Assembly: GCA_944548615.1 (NCBI GenBank) | Contig: OX155967.1 | Coordinates: forward strand, 19,761,554-19,825,553 | Reading direction: 5' to 3' | From: Micropterix aruncella | Taxonomy: Eukaryota; Arthropoda; Insecta; Lepidoptera; Micropterigidae | Length of the DNA: 64,000 nucleotides | Part shown: positions 34,135 through 45,247 of the stretch, piece by piece | Layout of the letters: each line of letters opens with the position of its first letter | Numbering within the stretch: the first letter of the stretch is position 1 | Notes under the pieces: generated by a model | The model's input: the letters and a program-made list of their open reading frames with translations, nothing else | The model's database searches: none | What the model was told of the DNA's origin: nothing | Made by a program: the position numbers and the translations under genes

Positions 34135-34189
34135 TTAAGAGGGAAGTTTTTAGAAAAAAAAATCGCGTGTCATAATTTTAGAAAATAGC

Positions 34190-34330
34190 CTAATAATACC
34201 CAGGATGCAAACATCATTTGGACAAAGACATTACTCTTTCATTACGCCGAGATTTTACAATCTGATCAATATAAAAATAAAAATGAATTTGACATTTAGG
34301 GTAATCAAAAATAAAATAAAGGAATAGTTC
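34190..34330 (+). pseudogene. LINE RT C-terminal scrap, right arm of an inverted pair
   Basis: The plus strand encodes 'PRMQTSFGQRHYSFITPRF' and 'YNLINIKIKMNLTFRVIK' before a stop, nearly the same peptide as the minus-strand piece at 33.7 kb. 34330-35090 is AT-rich with no recognised content. Confidence 0.75.
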
Positions 34331-35094
34331 TCCAGTCATGACAGACTAACCTACTACATCAAATGTTAGAAATTATAGTTTAATAAAACTTAGGTGCACA
34401 AATTATTAGTATATTTTTAAATAGTATGTATGTTGATTATATTTTAACATTCAACTAATCACCAATTCATTTTGTTGTTATTTATGGTTTTGACAATAAA
34501 TTGTACTTTATTTTATATTAATTTTTATATTTCTTAACATATACCTATTAAATATCACTTATCGACTTTTTTTTTATTTTTTATTATAGATTTATCTTAC
34601 TCTTTAGTTTTATGTAAATTCTCTGATTGTCTCGCTCTATTTGATATGTTTTTTTTGGATCATATTTTAGGGCAATTTAGTTTTATGAGCATTTTAATAA
34701 AACTTTTACATAATTTATTGTAAAATTAGAGTCCTGTCCATCCTAGAACGGGCTAGTCCCAGTTGGGTGACAGAATCAAATAAGCAAAAGGTTAAGGTTT
34801 TGCCATTCGGTTCTTGTTATTTTTATAAGCAAAAATAATGTTTTATAGTAATTAATTCTTAAATAAATAAATAAATAAATATACCATTTGTAACTATTTA
34901 TATAAGCAAAATGAAATGAACACAACCCATAAAATCATTCTAGAAGAATGCCCAAGTAGACCGAACCACCTGTATCTGGACATACGAAATATACTGTCTT
35001 TGTTTTTTGAGTAGTACTGACGTTATTTGACTAATAGACCACTTTCAAACCTAACACTAAGATAATAGCATAAACTAGTACATATATTAATACA

Positions 35095-35190
35095 AATATA
35101 CATGATACAGGGTTAGTTACATACACATATACACATTCAAACATACATACATACATATATGCATATACACACATACACATACATTCCATT
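35095..35190. repeat. (ACAT)n-rich microsatellite
   Basis: Imperfect ACAT/ACACAT units. The minus-strand frame rich in Tyr, Val and Cys across it is an artefact. Confidence 0.85.
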
Positions 35191-35249
35191 TCAGTCTTTG
35201 CACGACCTACATCGTAAAAGAGCCATTTTTTTACTTTTGTCATAGGTGT

Positions 35250-35880
35250 TGATTTTGAACATTTTTTACTGACTCTTCTAAAGTATTAAAAAATTTTGGA
35301 GCGATGAAATACAACTGTCTTTGGGCAAAGGTTGTATGTACGTGAGGAATTGTATGTAGTTCGTCCCTTCAGCCATTCTAGTTGGTCTTTGCTGTTGGCT
35401 TCGGGAAAGTCTTTTTAAAATATATTAGGTCTTTTAAAAATATAAAAATATATTGTTTCACGATCATCTGATGAATATCCAAAACACTTGTTTCGCTGAA
35501 CAGCAGGTCAGAGTCATGGCGGGGTGTTTCCTTTAACCTTGGGCCGAGGATACCGCCTTGGGGAACGCCATATCGGACTTTTGCATTGTCACTTTCAATT
35601 CCATCGATTGCCGTGATCTGCGATCTGTCCTCTAGGTAATTTTTGAACCGCTGATTCTCCTTGCCAGTCATGCCGTAGCACAATAGTTTAAACTGGAAAA
35701 TGTCATGACATACAAATGCTCAAATGCCTTATACAAGTCGAGGAACGTAGCGATGGGTTTCTTACCATTATCGATGCTTTTTGCTATATATTAGGTTACA
35801 GAATTAATCGCATCGTTGGTTCCTCGACCCTGCCTAGCCGACTCAATATATGATATAAATTTTTCGACATTATAAAATAA
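35250..35880 (-). pseudogene. LINE reverse transcriptase fragments (palm plus C-terminal pieces)
   Basis: The minus strand from 35880 reads 'SARQGRGTNDAINSVT' (stop near 35790), 'KPIATFLDLYKAFEH' (RT motif A region, FLDL-x-KAF) and, after frame changes, 'VRYGVPQGGILGP' (motif B). Near 35270-35350 there is 'IPHVHTTFAQRQLYFIAPKF', the same C-terminal block as at 2.8 and 33.7 kb. The catalytic YxDD segment between them is missing, so the LINE is internally deleted. Confidence 0.75.
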
Positions 35881-35894
35881 ACATTTAACAGATT

Positions 35895-36900
35895 TTTTGT
35901 AAATATTATTTTGCCTTTGTAATATTTTTTTGGTCAATAAAGAAGTAATTAGAAATCTATTGAGTGTTAAGTTATAATTTATTCTAAGTGTAGAGGTTTA
36001 TAATATCAGACTACGTCACAATGTCATATTTCATTTGACCCGCCAAATAGCAATTCATATTTTCCCGCGTCGAGTGTTACCACTCACGCGAATCATTGGA
36101 GTCGGATTACTTGTCATGTACCTTTATGACCGGACATCGTGTAACCGCGAGCGATTACTAACGAGCTCGCCCGCTCTTCAGTACTTAATAAATTGTCAAA
36201 TGAACAACATCACTGTGTTTACTTCCTAAATACTAAAATATACATGTTATTGCTGATGATTTTCTCAATTAGTTTCGAAGCCTTGAAGGAGGTTTCGGAC
36301 ATCGAATTCATGAGATTCATGCAGTTTTAATAATTTATGTTTCAAAAAATCATATCTAAAATGTAGCTTTTACCACGAATATTTAAAAAATTGCCACTAT
36401 ACGTGCCGGTTATCTATTCGGCCAAAGCGTAATCAGCTAGTCAAGCCCACTATGCAAATATTATTATTGAAAAACTGATTGGAAGGATGATCAAATTCTG
36501 ATGGATTTGCCTTCCGAAATTTACTTTTTAACACTTCACTGAGAAAGTTGGAGAAAGAGCTGCCTCTTCAGTTAAAGATAGAGTCAGATGACAACTAATA
36601 CAACTAATACACGAGTATCGGTCAAAAAATTCTTGCTCTGCACATAGAATAAATATTAAGTTTAGAGTTATTAGATTTCTAATTACTTCTTAAAAAGCCA
36701 ACAAAATGTTACAAAGCAAAGTATAATATTTACAAAAAAATCCGGTAAAAACACATCGAAAAACTATTTTCGACATTATAAAATGTGTAGTTTTTAGTAA
36801 ATACTATACTTTGATTTTGTAACATTTTTTTTGGCCATTAAAATAGTATCTATTAACTGTAAACTTATTATTTATTCTAAGTGTATAGCAACAAATTTTT
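35895..36900. mobile_element. Fold-back MITE (36645-36888) and a half copy (35895-35990)
   Basis: 36645-36740 and 36798-36888 are inverted versions of each other: 'gaataaatattaagttta' and 'atgttacaaagcaaagtata' against 'tatactttgattttgtaac' and 'taaacttattatttattc'. They make arms of about 90 bp around a short centre. The right arm alone recurs at about 35895-35990 ('ttgcctttgtaatatttttttgg'). The intervening 36000-36640 has no recognised content. Confidence 0.6.
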
Positions 36901-37964
36901 GACAGACACTCGTTACTCACGTCCGTGCAAGTAGAAGTCGTGCAAGTATTAATAGAAGATCAAGTGCAAGTAAAAATAGGATATAGTATTAAAGAAAGAA
37001 AATGTCAGCTCGCTGTATTTTATTAATAATAACAATACGAAGAATAATAATAAAACGGATGATTAGTGCATTCAATCGCACCAAAATGCTCCAAGTTAAT
37101 CTAAATATATAAAAGGAGTAAATAACGTACTCACTGACTTATTGACTGACGTATTAGCGGGCAGCCCAAACATTTACCCATCGGCTACGTAACGACCAAA
37201 TTTGGTTGCACATCAGAACACCGTTGACTACGTAACGACCAATATTGGCGGCTTGCTTCCGGAGCGCACAGTAATATTATTTTGTAATTCGAACGCATCC
37301 TAAAATCCATACCAAATATCTCATTATTACCATAGATACATAGACGGCCGCTGAAATAATTTTGCGCGTCATTGAACGGATATTTTTGGTAAAATTCCAT
37401 TGTCACACATCGCTGTTCGATAGTCATTGTCAAATATCGGGTGGTGAACAGTTTTTTGTATTTTTTTAAGGTTTTGAGTTGGAATATGAATAGAAATGTA
37501 AGTAAATTTGATTCTAAAACACTTTATCAACCAAATTCAGTGATTTTATGTACATTTTATTTCAATTTTACCTGTTTAGAGTTGAAAAATTTGGTGCGGT
37601 TTATCGCTATGGCGTTATTATTTATTATTGAGTTTTTTTGCGAGAAAAAACCCTAAAAATGCAAAATGTCTGCCTAATTCGTTGACAAAATATATATTAC
37701 TTTGTTTTTCGCTGAAATATATGAAGTTTTCGACGTATTTGTAAATTAATTTCTGCGTAAACATAAAAAAAAACATTAAAAAAATATTATTTTTTTTCGA
37801 GATATCATCAAAAATTTTATTGGTTTTTATGAGCTAATAAATAAATATTTTTGTACGTAAATAAGCAAAACGACATATTACTTTTGATAGAGAATCTAAT
37901 ATAGATCACAATAGTATTTACAATTTTTAAATAGGGTTCCGTATTTTTGCGAAGACAATTACAA

Positions 37965-38213
37965 GTTGGAAATGCCGAGTTTTTTCACTTTTTCGACTTT
38001 CTCATATTTATTCATAATTATGTAATTGTTTTACAAAATGTGATTTTAATATTCTATATGCAAAATTTAAATGCGATCATTGCACAGTTATTATTTTTAT
38101 GAATACTATAGTAGTTCCATAGTTATAGTACTTTTTGTCGAGCGCGGCGATATTGCAAGATATTCCAATAAATTGCCGCGGTCTGCCATGAAATTAGGCC
38201 GCTACTCGAAGGG
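37965..38213 (+). mobile_element. piggyBac-like MITE, copy d, diverged
   Basis: It matches copies a-c from 'ttttttcactttttcgac' to 'actcgaaggg', with TTAA at 38214-38217. The left terminus is lost: 37870-37960 instead resembles the sequence left of copy e ('tttaaatagggttccgtatt'). Confidence 0.65.
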
Positions 38214-38219
38214 TTAAGA

Positions 38220-40150
38220 ATGGATTCTGGTAAGTTCGACCCTGAAAATATTGAAATACTAATGTATAGAAAGTCGAAACCGCTGAAGAAACCGATAACA
38301 ACATTTATAATTAAAATACTCATTACAAATGAAAAATAAATTTTTTTCGAAATTCAACCTTTTGGGGTGAAATAAGGGATGACATGTACGGAGATGCCCA
38401 TAGCGTTGGATCTTGTAACTCGAAATTTTGCAAAGCACATTATTTGATAGAAGAGGGAAGTACTAAGAAGGGTTTTTCCTAAATGTAACCCATAACGGGT
38501 GAAAGAAAGGGCTGAAAATCTGTTGTATGGAAAATGAAAGCCGCTGAAGCTACAGACATCAAAAATGTATTTAAGCTAATCAAATAATAAATGTAAAAGA
38601 AACAATAATAAATGAATAAATAATAAATGATCACAAATAAGATATTTTCGTAAATGAGATACAGAAAAGGTAGTCATAAATAGGATAGAAAGCTAACTAA
38701 AAAGAAAATATATTCAAAATAAAAAATCGCCTAATTCCGCTCTCTTTATTTTTAGATGTTATTTTTGACATCATGGCTCCAAGAATTATCAGGGATTACA
38801 TTATTTGTATATTAGTAATCACCAGAAAATTAGCAGGAGCTATAACTACTGTAAGACTTATTTGAATGAAGTCACTATAAAGATTCGATTATTAAATACT
38901 TCCACGCGTTTATTAAACAATACTCCGTTTCACTTTGAATAACGCCGAATGGGCTAAAATATTGTTCATAATTTTTGAATATCGATGAGTAAACTTCCGT
39001 TTTTGAATAAAATTCCACCCGAGCGACGCCGAGTAACATTCCTCTAGTTTATTATATAAGAGCTAAAATTGGGAGAAAAGAAAGTAGTTCGAATGGCAGA
39101 CAACAGATTGCAGTAAAATCAATTAAGGTCATAATGTTTAGCAATGTTTTTTATTCACAAGGGAAAAAATCGATTGCAAAGAGTAAGGCATCTACAGGTG
39201 ATCTGACTCCGAATAGGGGCTCCCAGTAGATCTCAAGCAACACTGATGTCTAAAGATGGCTAGCGAGGCAGGTGATCGGTTCTGAAAGAAGGGTGAAATC
39301 CCGAGTAAGTTCAGGCAGTTACAGGCTACCGTTTCAGATAATATAATTTTAAGGATATTACATAATACCTGGGAACGGTTAAAACTAGAGAACTTTTGTA
39401 CATTTTGTTAAATGAATTTTTAAAAAATATAAGCACTAATTTTAAAAAAAGTTTCTAAGCGATTCCTTTGATAAGGAACTAAGTTATAATGTATGCTTAA
39501 GAAAGTTGCTCATTGCCTCATTCAGGCGCGATTACTCCTATAATGTAAGCGGTAAGTGTATTTTATTTTAATTAAATTGACTAGTTACTTCTCTAGCGTA
39601 GCGCTTAGCCACATCTTTTATTTAAGCCCTAAATTAATTACAATTAATTAAAACGTGAGAGCGCTATGATAACTACACTACATATGCTTTACCATTAACA
39701 CCCTTATACCACCACTGCAGAAAGACAGTTTGACTGTGTGAGCGCTGCGATCAAACGTTTAGTATCCGCCCGCTCGCTGGCGCTTACGCGCGTAGAATCT
39801 TGCCTGATGCTTCATCAGTGCTGGATTTTGATTGGTCAAATTCTACCAAAGTTATAACGCCTATTTCTTAGCGGGTCCGCCCATTTTAAATATTTTTTTC
39901 CGGTCTTATGTCGCCTCAATTCTAAACCCGCTGAAGCTGTAGGCAATATCCTCAGAATTCTTGGCTAGTCACATTTTTTTTAAGCAAACAATATTAACGA
40001 ATTTATTATTTTATCAGCCATTTTAAGGTAAAATAGCTGATAAAAGGATCACATTTTGACATATCGGCAATAAATGAATTATTTTAAATGGTAATTTGGT
40101 CCTCATTGGTGGTGTATTTTGTAAGTATTGTGTTTCTTCGTGCACTAAAA
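38220..40150. other. No recognised gene
   Basis: AT-rich, without long frames or repeats that I can place. The short piece 38672-38690 ('ataaataggatagaaa') resembles the Penelope terminal segment but is too short to call. Confidence 0.4.
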
Positions 40151-40156
40151 CAGTAA

Positions 40157-40385
40157 CTTAGTTCAACCGAACGAGACAGGGCAATACGGTTGAACGGAAT
40201 ATGAAATGAACTATGGTACATTTTCCGCAAATAGAGGCCCGAATAACTTTGAACACATTTCGTGCGGTGTTAGATTTAGCTGCTTTATCTTCAGTTGGTA
40301 GTTTTAATGCAGAAGAGTGACAACCGTTCATTTCACATTCCACTATGGCATACTGCTCTGTCTCGTTCACAAGAACTACTTTCCG
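40157..40385. mobile_element. Short TIR element, copy 1
   Basis: The inverted ends centre on 'gaacgagacag' (left) and 'ctgtctcgttc' (right), with similarity extending about 50 bp inward. A diverged second copy is at 41330-41575. The frames across it differ between copies, so it is a MITE rather than a gene. Confidence 0.55.
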
Positions 40386-40629
40386 ATTTTAGTTCAAGAG
40401 CAACGCAATCGAGCCCATAGTGGGAATTCGGTGAAAACTAGTATTCAACATTTTTCTGAAAACAAAACCTATTGTAAACCTGTATTTAATTATGAAAGCA
40501 AAAAAAAACATGTTGGACTTTCTAGACTGGTATTTCAAAATTACTTACTTCTAGTATTAAAAAGTACTGTTTTAACCGTCTCCTGTAATATTATCGTTTA
40601 GGATTTACGAGGTTTACAAAATAAGCCAA

Positions 40630-41135
40630 AGTAATAATAGCCGACGAACGAAAAAAGACGGGAGGGAGCAAAGGGAATGCTATACGGCCATGAACCTTGC
40701 TGTGGCGTACCAAAAAGCCTTGCAAACCTAATGCTCAAACAAATATGTTTAGAACAATCCGTCAACCACTGGAACAACACGCCAGGGTTGAATCAATCCA
40801 AAGCGCTAATTAAGGCTTACGACCCTAAGACGGCCCGTGAGGCCTTATCGCTAAATAGGAACAATCTACGCATACTGGTGAGGGCACTCACGGGGTATTG
40901 TGGCCTTCACAAACACATGTACAACCTCAAGCTCAGAGACACAAAAATGTGCAGGTTCTGCCAACGGGCAGAGGAAACTCCCCTGCACCTCATGTACGAG
41001 TGTGGCCCGCTGATGCGTAAAAGATACATCCACTTGGGTGGTCATTACCGCCAACCTGAGGAAGTAAGACAATCTGGCGCCAAAAGCCTGTTGCGGTTCT
41101 TAAATGACACGAGGCTTAGCGCAGAACTATAGCAG
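40630..41135 (+). pseudogene. LINE C-terminal fragment (post-RT cysteine/histidine region)
   Basis: 151 residues ending at a TAG (41130-41132). 'EPCCGVPKSLANLMLK', 'WNNTPGLNQSKALIKAYDP', 'LRILVRALTGYCGLHKHMYN' and 'MCRFCQRAEETPLHLMYECG' match the C-terminal region following RNase H in many insect LINE polyproteins. The last block is a CX2C...HX4-5C zinc knuckle. The frame is open but lacks everything upstream. Confidence 0.75.
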
Positions 41136-41329
41136 GTGGAGAACACAATAGATCAGCAATGGTCGCAGTGTTACACGGCTCATAAAGACCTTAGAAAAGC
41201 CCCACACAACAAAAATATAATAAAAAAATAATAAATAATAATACCGATGTGAGCCACCGTTTTTACAGTCGTTAGATTCAGGGGCTTGACTGCGTTTCTA
41301 CGTGATTTAATATTGGAAAATGGTTCATG

Positions 41330-41575
41330 CGAACGAGACAGATCAATGCGTTAGAGTGGAAAGTAAAATAAACTGTCGTATATTTTCCAGCACAAAAACT
41401 ACCTGCCAAACATAAAACCACCTGAATTAGTTTGAAAACAATTCGTCCTTTTTTAGATTGCGCCGCTTTATGATCGATTGGTAGTTTTATGCTGGGAATA
41501 AGTCAATCATTATTTTCATATTCTGCTCTAACGTATTGTATTATTGTACTCTATCGCTCGCATGAACTAATTTTA
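41330..41575. mobile_element. Short TIR element, copy 2
   Basis: Diverged copy of 40157-40385: 'gcgaacgagacagatcaatg' on the left and 'ctctatcgctcgcatgaac' on the right. Confidence 0.5.
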
Positions 41576-41756
41576 ATTGAAGTTCACAAAGCAACGCAAT
41601 CGGGAACATTGTCATGCACTGATAGCTTAATATTGAGGTAATTAAAAATAGGATTTTGAAACTTCAAATCCCTGCCGAGTTACATACAGAATCAGTTTTA
41701 TGACATTTTCATTCCTTTATTACGAAAATATATAAAACCTGAAGTTATGAGTTTTC

Positions 41757-42300
41757 AGATTACATTCTGGAGGTCGATTCGGTCTCTAAGCAGTATAAAT
41801 TCCCTGAAAGTCTTGGATGCACAGCCCTCCGTCCAGATATAACTCTTCACTCTCTATCTCGGAAGGCCCTTATTGTAGAATTAACTGTTCCATGGCAATC
41901 AAATATCCAAGAGTTCAAATTAAATAAATACCATGATCTCGCAAATGCCGTCACCCGGAACGGCTTCACTATTCACCTTCGCGCGGTGGAAGTTGGCGAT
42001 CATGGCCTGCCAGCTAAATCTCTGTTTCACCTCTTTAAAGATCTTGGTCTGTCCAGAAAAATAATCAACTGTTTTCTAGAACAAAATATTTAAAACCACG
42101 ATTTCCGCATCTCAAATTCTATGGCTTCGAAGGGGGTAAGGTGTACGCTCACATGTGGCAAGACAGCTGTCCTAAACCTATCACAGCCGGTCGTTAGTCC
42201 AGTATCCACTGCTCACCCCCCAGAAGTGTAAAAAATAGTATAATGATGGGCCCGACTCTCGTCGGTGAATTCCATGGCAGCTCCGTTTGTATTTTATTTA
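41757..42300 (+). pseudogene. Second, shorter copy of the nuclease-type LINE 3' end
   Basis: It starts within the segment 'LEVDSVSKQYKFPESLGCTA', continues 'LRPDITLHSLSRK' and 'LIVELTVPWQSN', and ends with the same 3' UTR as 31640-32655 ('ggcagctccgtttgtatttt'). It is 5'-truncated, with small deletions that break the frame. It ends about 35 bp before the LTR-like element at 42335. Confidence 0.65.
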
Positions 42301-42334
42301 TTAACTAAAGTATAGTATATTTAAAGTATAGCAC

Positions 42335-42950
42335 TGTAACGCACCTTAAGTCCATTACATGCGATCAACAAATGCATCGATTTCCAGTGAAAGCCACAGA
42401 CACAATTTAGCTATTATTTTGACTCGTGTAGCTATGAATCAGCACGATGAAACAATACTTTTACTCGGAATATTTTCGAATTGCATCATTTCACGGCCTA
42501 TTTAAACCGGCGAAAAAGCAAACAAATTATCATTCCTCGAGTGATCACCTTACCCCAAGGTTGCGACGGCATTCGGCACTCTCTCTCTTACGAGTTAGGT
42601 CAACGAATCCGGCTCTTTGGTTTCCTTTCATTATTCTCCCTGAGTCTCGAAACATCAGTCTGTAATCCCACAGACTCGAGCCGTGCCCAGTACAAGATAC
42701 TAGGAGCACACGCACAATCCTCATCCACTATTTCCCACCTACCCTCCGTCGCGCAACCCTCGCGTCTCGATAAAGTAATCCGGGCACTCGTTACTTCGGC
42801 AAGCGTTATAACTGGCAATATTCAAACCTTCGATCAATAAATTCCTTCTACTTCATTCAAAATCGCCTTTCAATACGGAGATAACTCGTAAGGTGATACC
42901 ACCACCTCACGCCGAACAATTTGGAGTCTTGTGAGGGGTGGTCCCTCGTA
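42335..42950 (+). mobile_element. Solo-LTR-like element
   Basis: 616 bp starting TGTAACGC and bounded by GCAC on both sides (42331-42334 and 42951-42954; the similarity extends to 'tagcac'). It contains 'cctatttaaaccgg' as a TATA-like block and 'caataaattcc' (near 42836) as a possible polyA signal. No coding sequence or second LTR is nearby. A related partial copy is at 4150-4621, minus strand. Confidence 0.6.
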
Positions 42951-43084
42951 GCACTAACTAAAATATATTTATCTATATAATATAAAATAAATTCATCTAT
43001 CCTAATATATATATAAAATATATTAAGTATAAACTAAAATATATTTATCCGAAAATGGCATTCCTTACAGAAGAAGACTTTCTT

Positions 43085-43110
43085 ACTTTCTTGCACTCCT
43101 GCAAGAAAGT
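43085..43110. repeat. 11-bp stem hairpin
   Basis: 'actttcttgca' and its exact inverse complement are separated by 4 nt. The 73-codon frame at 43195-43416 that follows has no recognisable domain and I do not call it a gene. Confidence 0.7.
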
Positions 43111-43638
43111 ATAGAAAAAATACCTATTTGTTATACGATTTTTATAGCAACTAGGTTTTAGGTATTGTAAACCATCTCCTAGAAAAAAATAAAAATGCAT
43201 TTTCTGGGATTATCGGATATATTCTCTATCTCCCTCGGATGGAGAGAGATAGAAAACATCGACAGGGGAAAGGGCTTTAATGAAATCCTTAAAGTAGCAG
43301 TCGTCGGAAATGAAAATAGTATGTTTGCTCTTAGAATCGTTAACTTTAATTTTCTTATATGGATTGAAGTATTGTACATGCTAACATTGATTATATCATG
43401 TATTAAATTGCTGTGACGTACTACGATTTGGCAGCTGGGATTTTACTACGAACCGCTATGTTTAGATGGAGCTCATAGGTTCCAAACATTAACTTTGTCG
43501 TATAATTAGTATATCACAATAGATGGCGATCGAAACACCCCGTTGTAATATTATAATAAATCAAAAAACAGATGTTTAAATCATAGCTCTAGTTTATTTT
43601 GACATTATTTACAAAAAGTTGTTTTTTTTAAATTTGGT

Positions 43639-44026
43639 ATACAGGGTGAGTTTTAAATTAACAACATCCTTGTAGCGGGTGAATCAGTACGACAAACTAA
43701 GCAACTTTTGATAAAACAAATCTGGAAATGCGAACAGTTCTTTTTTCTAAAATTTGTTTTTTTTTAATTTGAATAATAGTATAAGAAGCTATGAGTACGA
43801 TGCGCTATCTAGCATTTGGTAAAATATCGCTAATATTGTTTATTAGCGATATTTTACGTTTCTCAAACTTTTCCTTAATATATAAAATTTACAAATTAAA
43901 AAAGAAAAAATCGAAATCCATTTATGTTTACGTTTTTATATTTTTTTTTGAATCAGAAATTGCTTATTTCGTCATACTGATTCATCCACTACACGGATGT
44001 CACTAATTAAAAACTCATTCTGTATA
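43639..44026. mobile_element. Fold-back MITE with about 55-bp TIRs
   Basis: The left end 'tacagggtgagttttaaatt' with 'gaatcagtacgac' is mirrored by 'gtcatactgattc' and 'aattaaaaactcattctgta' on the right. Inside is a 17-bp perfect stem with a 5-nt loop at 43819-43857. A lone end of the same family is at about 58536-58592. Confidence 0.65.
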
Positions 44027-44389
44027 GGTTTCAATACGTAATAATTACGCGTTTTAATGTTCAAATAGATACTAATTTATTACATTAAAATGCGTACTAA
44101 TGCATTCTAATCTCTTCATATAATTTTTGTTTTAATATCAGCCTAAACAGAAATGCAATAGATGGTAATAATATTTGAATTTTATTATTGTTTTCATTGG
44201 TTCAATAATGGGCTTTATAATCAAAGTAGTATTAAAAATACTTTTATAGATGGTTAAATAACTTGCTAATAGTTTCGCTGGACAATGCTACCAGTGCCAC
44301 GTGCATGTCGTTGGCGTAGAAGGGTTTCCAAATACTATGGTATTGAGCAATCTAATACCCTATATAGTCAGTGCTACTAAATACCAGCC

Positions 44390-45050
44390 TGTCCACTGTA
44401 GAAAAGCTTTGGGAGCTAATTGGCCCTGTTGCAGTTTGAACACGAAGACCCATGTGTTCAGTGTCGGTCATACTCACGGGTCTACACCCATCCGGCGGCC
44501 TCCACGTAGACGTGCGAGCTAGGGTAGGACTGGCCTTCGGCCCATTTGCCCCTAGGAGTCAACCTTCGGGCGCCTCTGGACGGTTTGCGCACCGTGTGGC
44601 GTCAGCCAATCGATTGTGCATTCTGACAGACAGCCGGGGGAGTCTGAAAGCAGTACTATCTCCTATAGAGCGGGGGTAATTGTTTACCTTACGGCAACTG
44701 CTCTTGAAACGGTTACAGGATTCCGGGTGAAAGCCGGATAAAGGACGCTGTGGTTCGCGATAGATTCGGTAGACACCGTTTCACCGCTGCGTAAGGGAGA
44801 GGACCGCGCAAGCGACCTCGAACCTGTAACCAGTCGGAAGACCGGAGTAATCTGGTTGCCACTGGAAGAAACGGCGCGAGTGTCGACCCGCTGTTTGATT
44901 AAACTGGCTATCTCGCGGTAACGCGTTGGCTCCTAACGGTGGACTGTTTTGACCTAAGTCTTCTGCGCTCACCTCACAGGAGGCAAAACGATCTAATATA
45001 AATAAAACTTCCTGAGGTTATGGGTTCGCCCGTTGTAGTTGGCATTAAGA
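44390..45050 (+). repeat. GC-rich interspersed repeat copy
   Basis: Family landmarks in order: 'gtcggtcatactcacggg', 'ggtttgcgcaccgtg', 'cgattgtgcattctgac', 'gatagattcggtagacaccg', 'aaaacttcctgaggt', 'gggttcgcccgttgtag'. It is colinear with 59455-60115 at moderate divergence. The preceding 44290-44390 is shared with 49380-49470 ('agaagg', 'actatggtattgag'). Confidence 0.6.
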
Positions 45051-45247
45051 AATCAAATATCATACAGTCCCTGCTCATATTAAAATAGACTCACCATGGA
45101 AATTATGCATTTTTCATTGTAAGAGTGATGTTACAGGAGGAAATTAAGTGAAACGTAATATTTTGAGACTCATTTAATAATGGTCATCATTTAACGTATT
45201 GGAAACGGTAGAAATTTCTCGAAATTCTGCTTACATTTAGAAAATAA

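Noticed and set aside
43195..43416. 73-codon frame with a hydrophobic end
   Set aside because: Short, in an AT-rich area with a matching antisense frame. The hydrophobic end follows from AT-rich codons.
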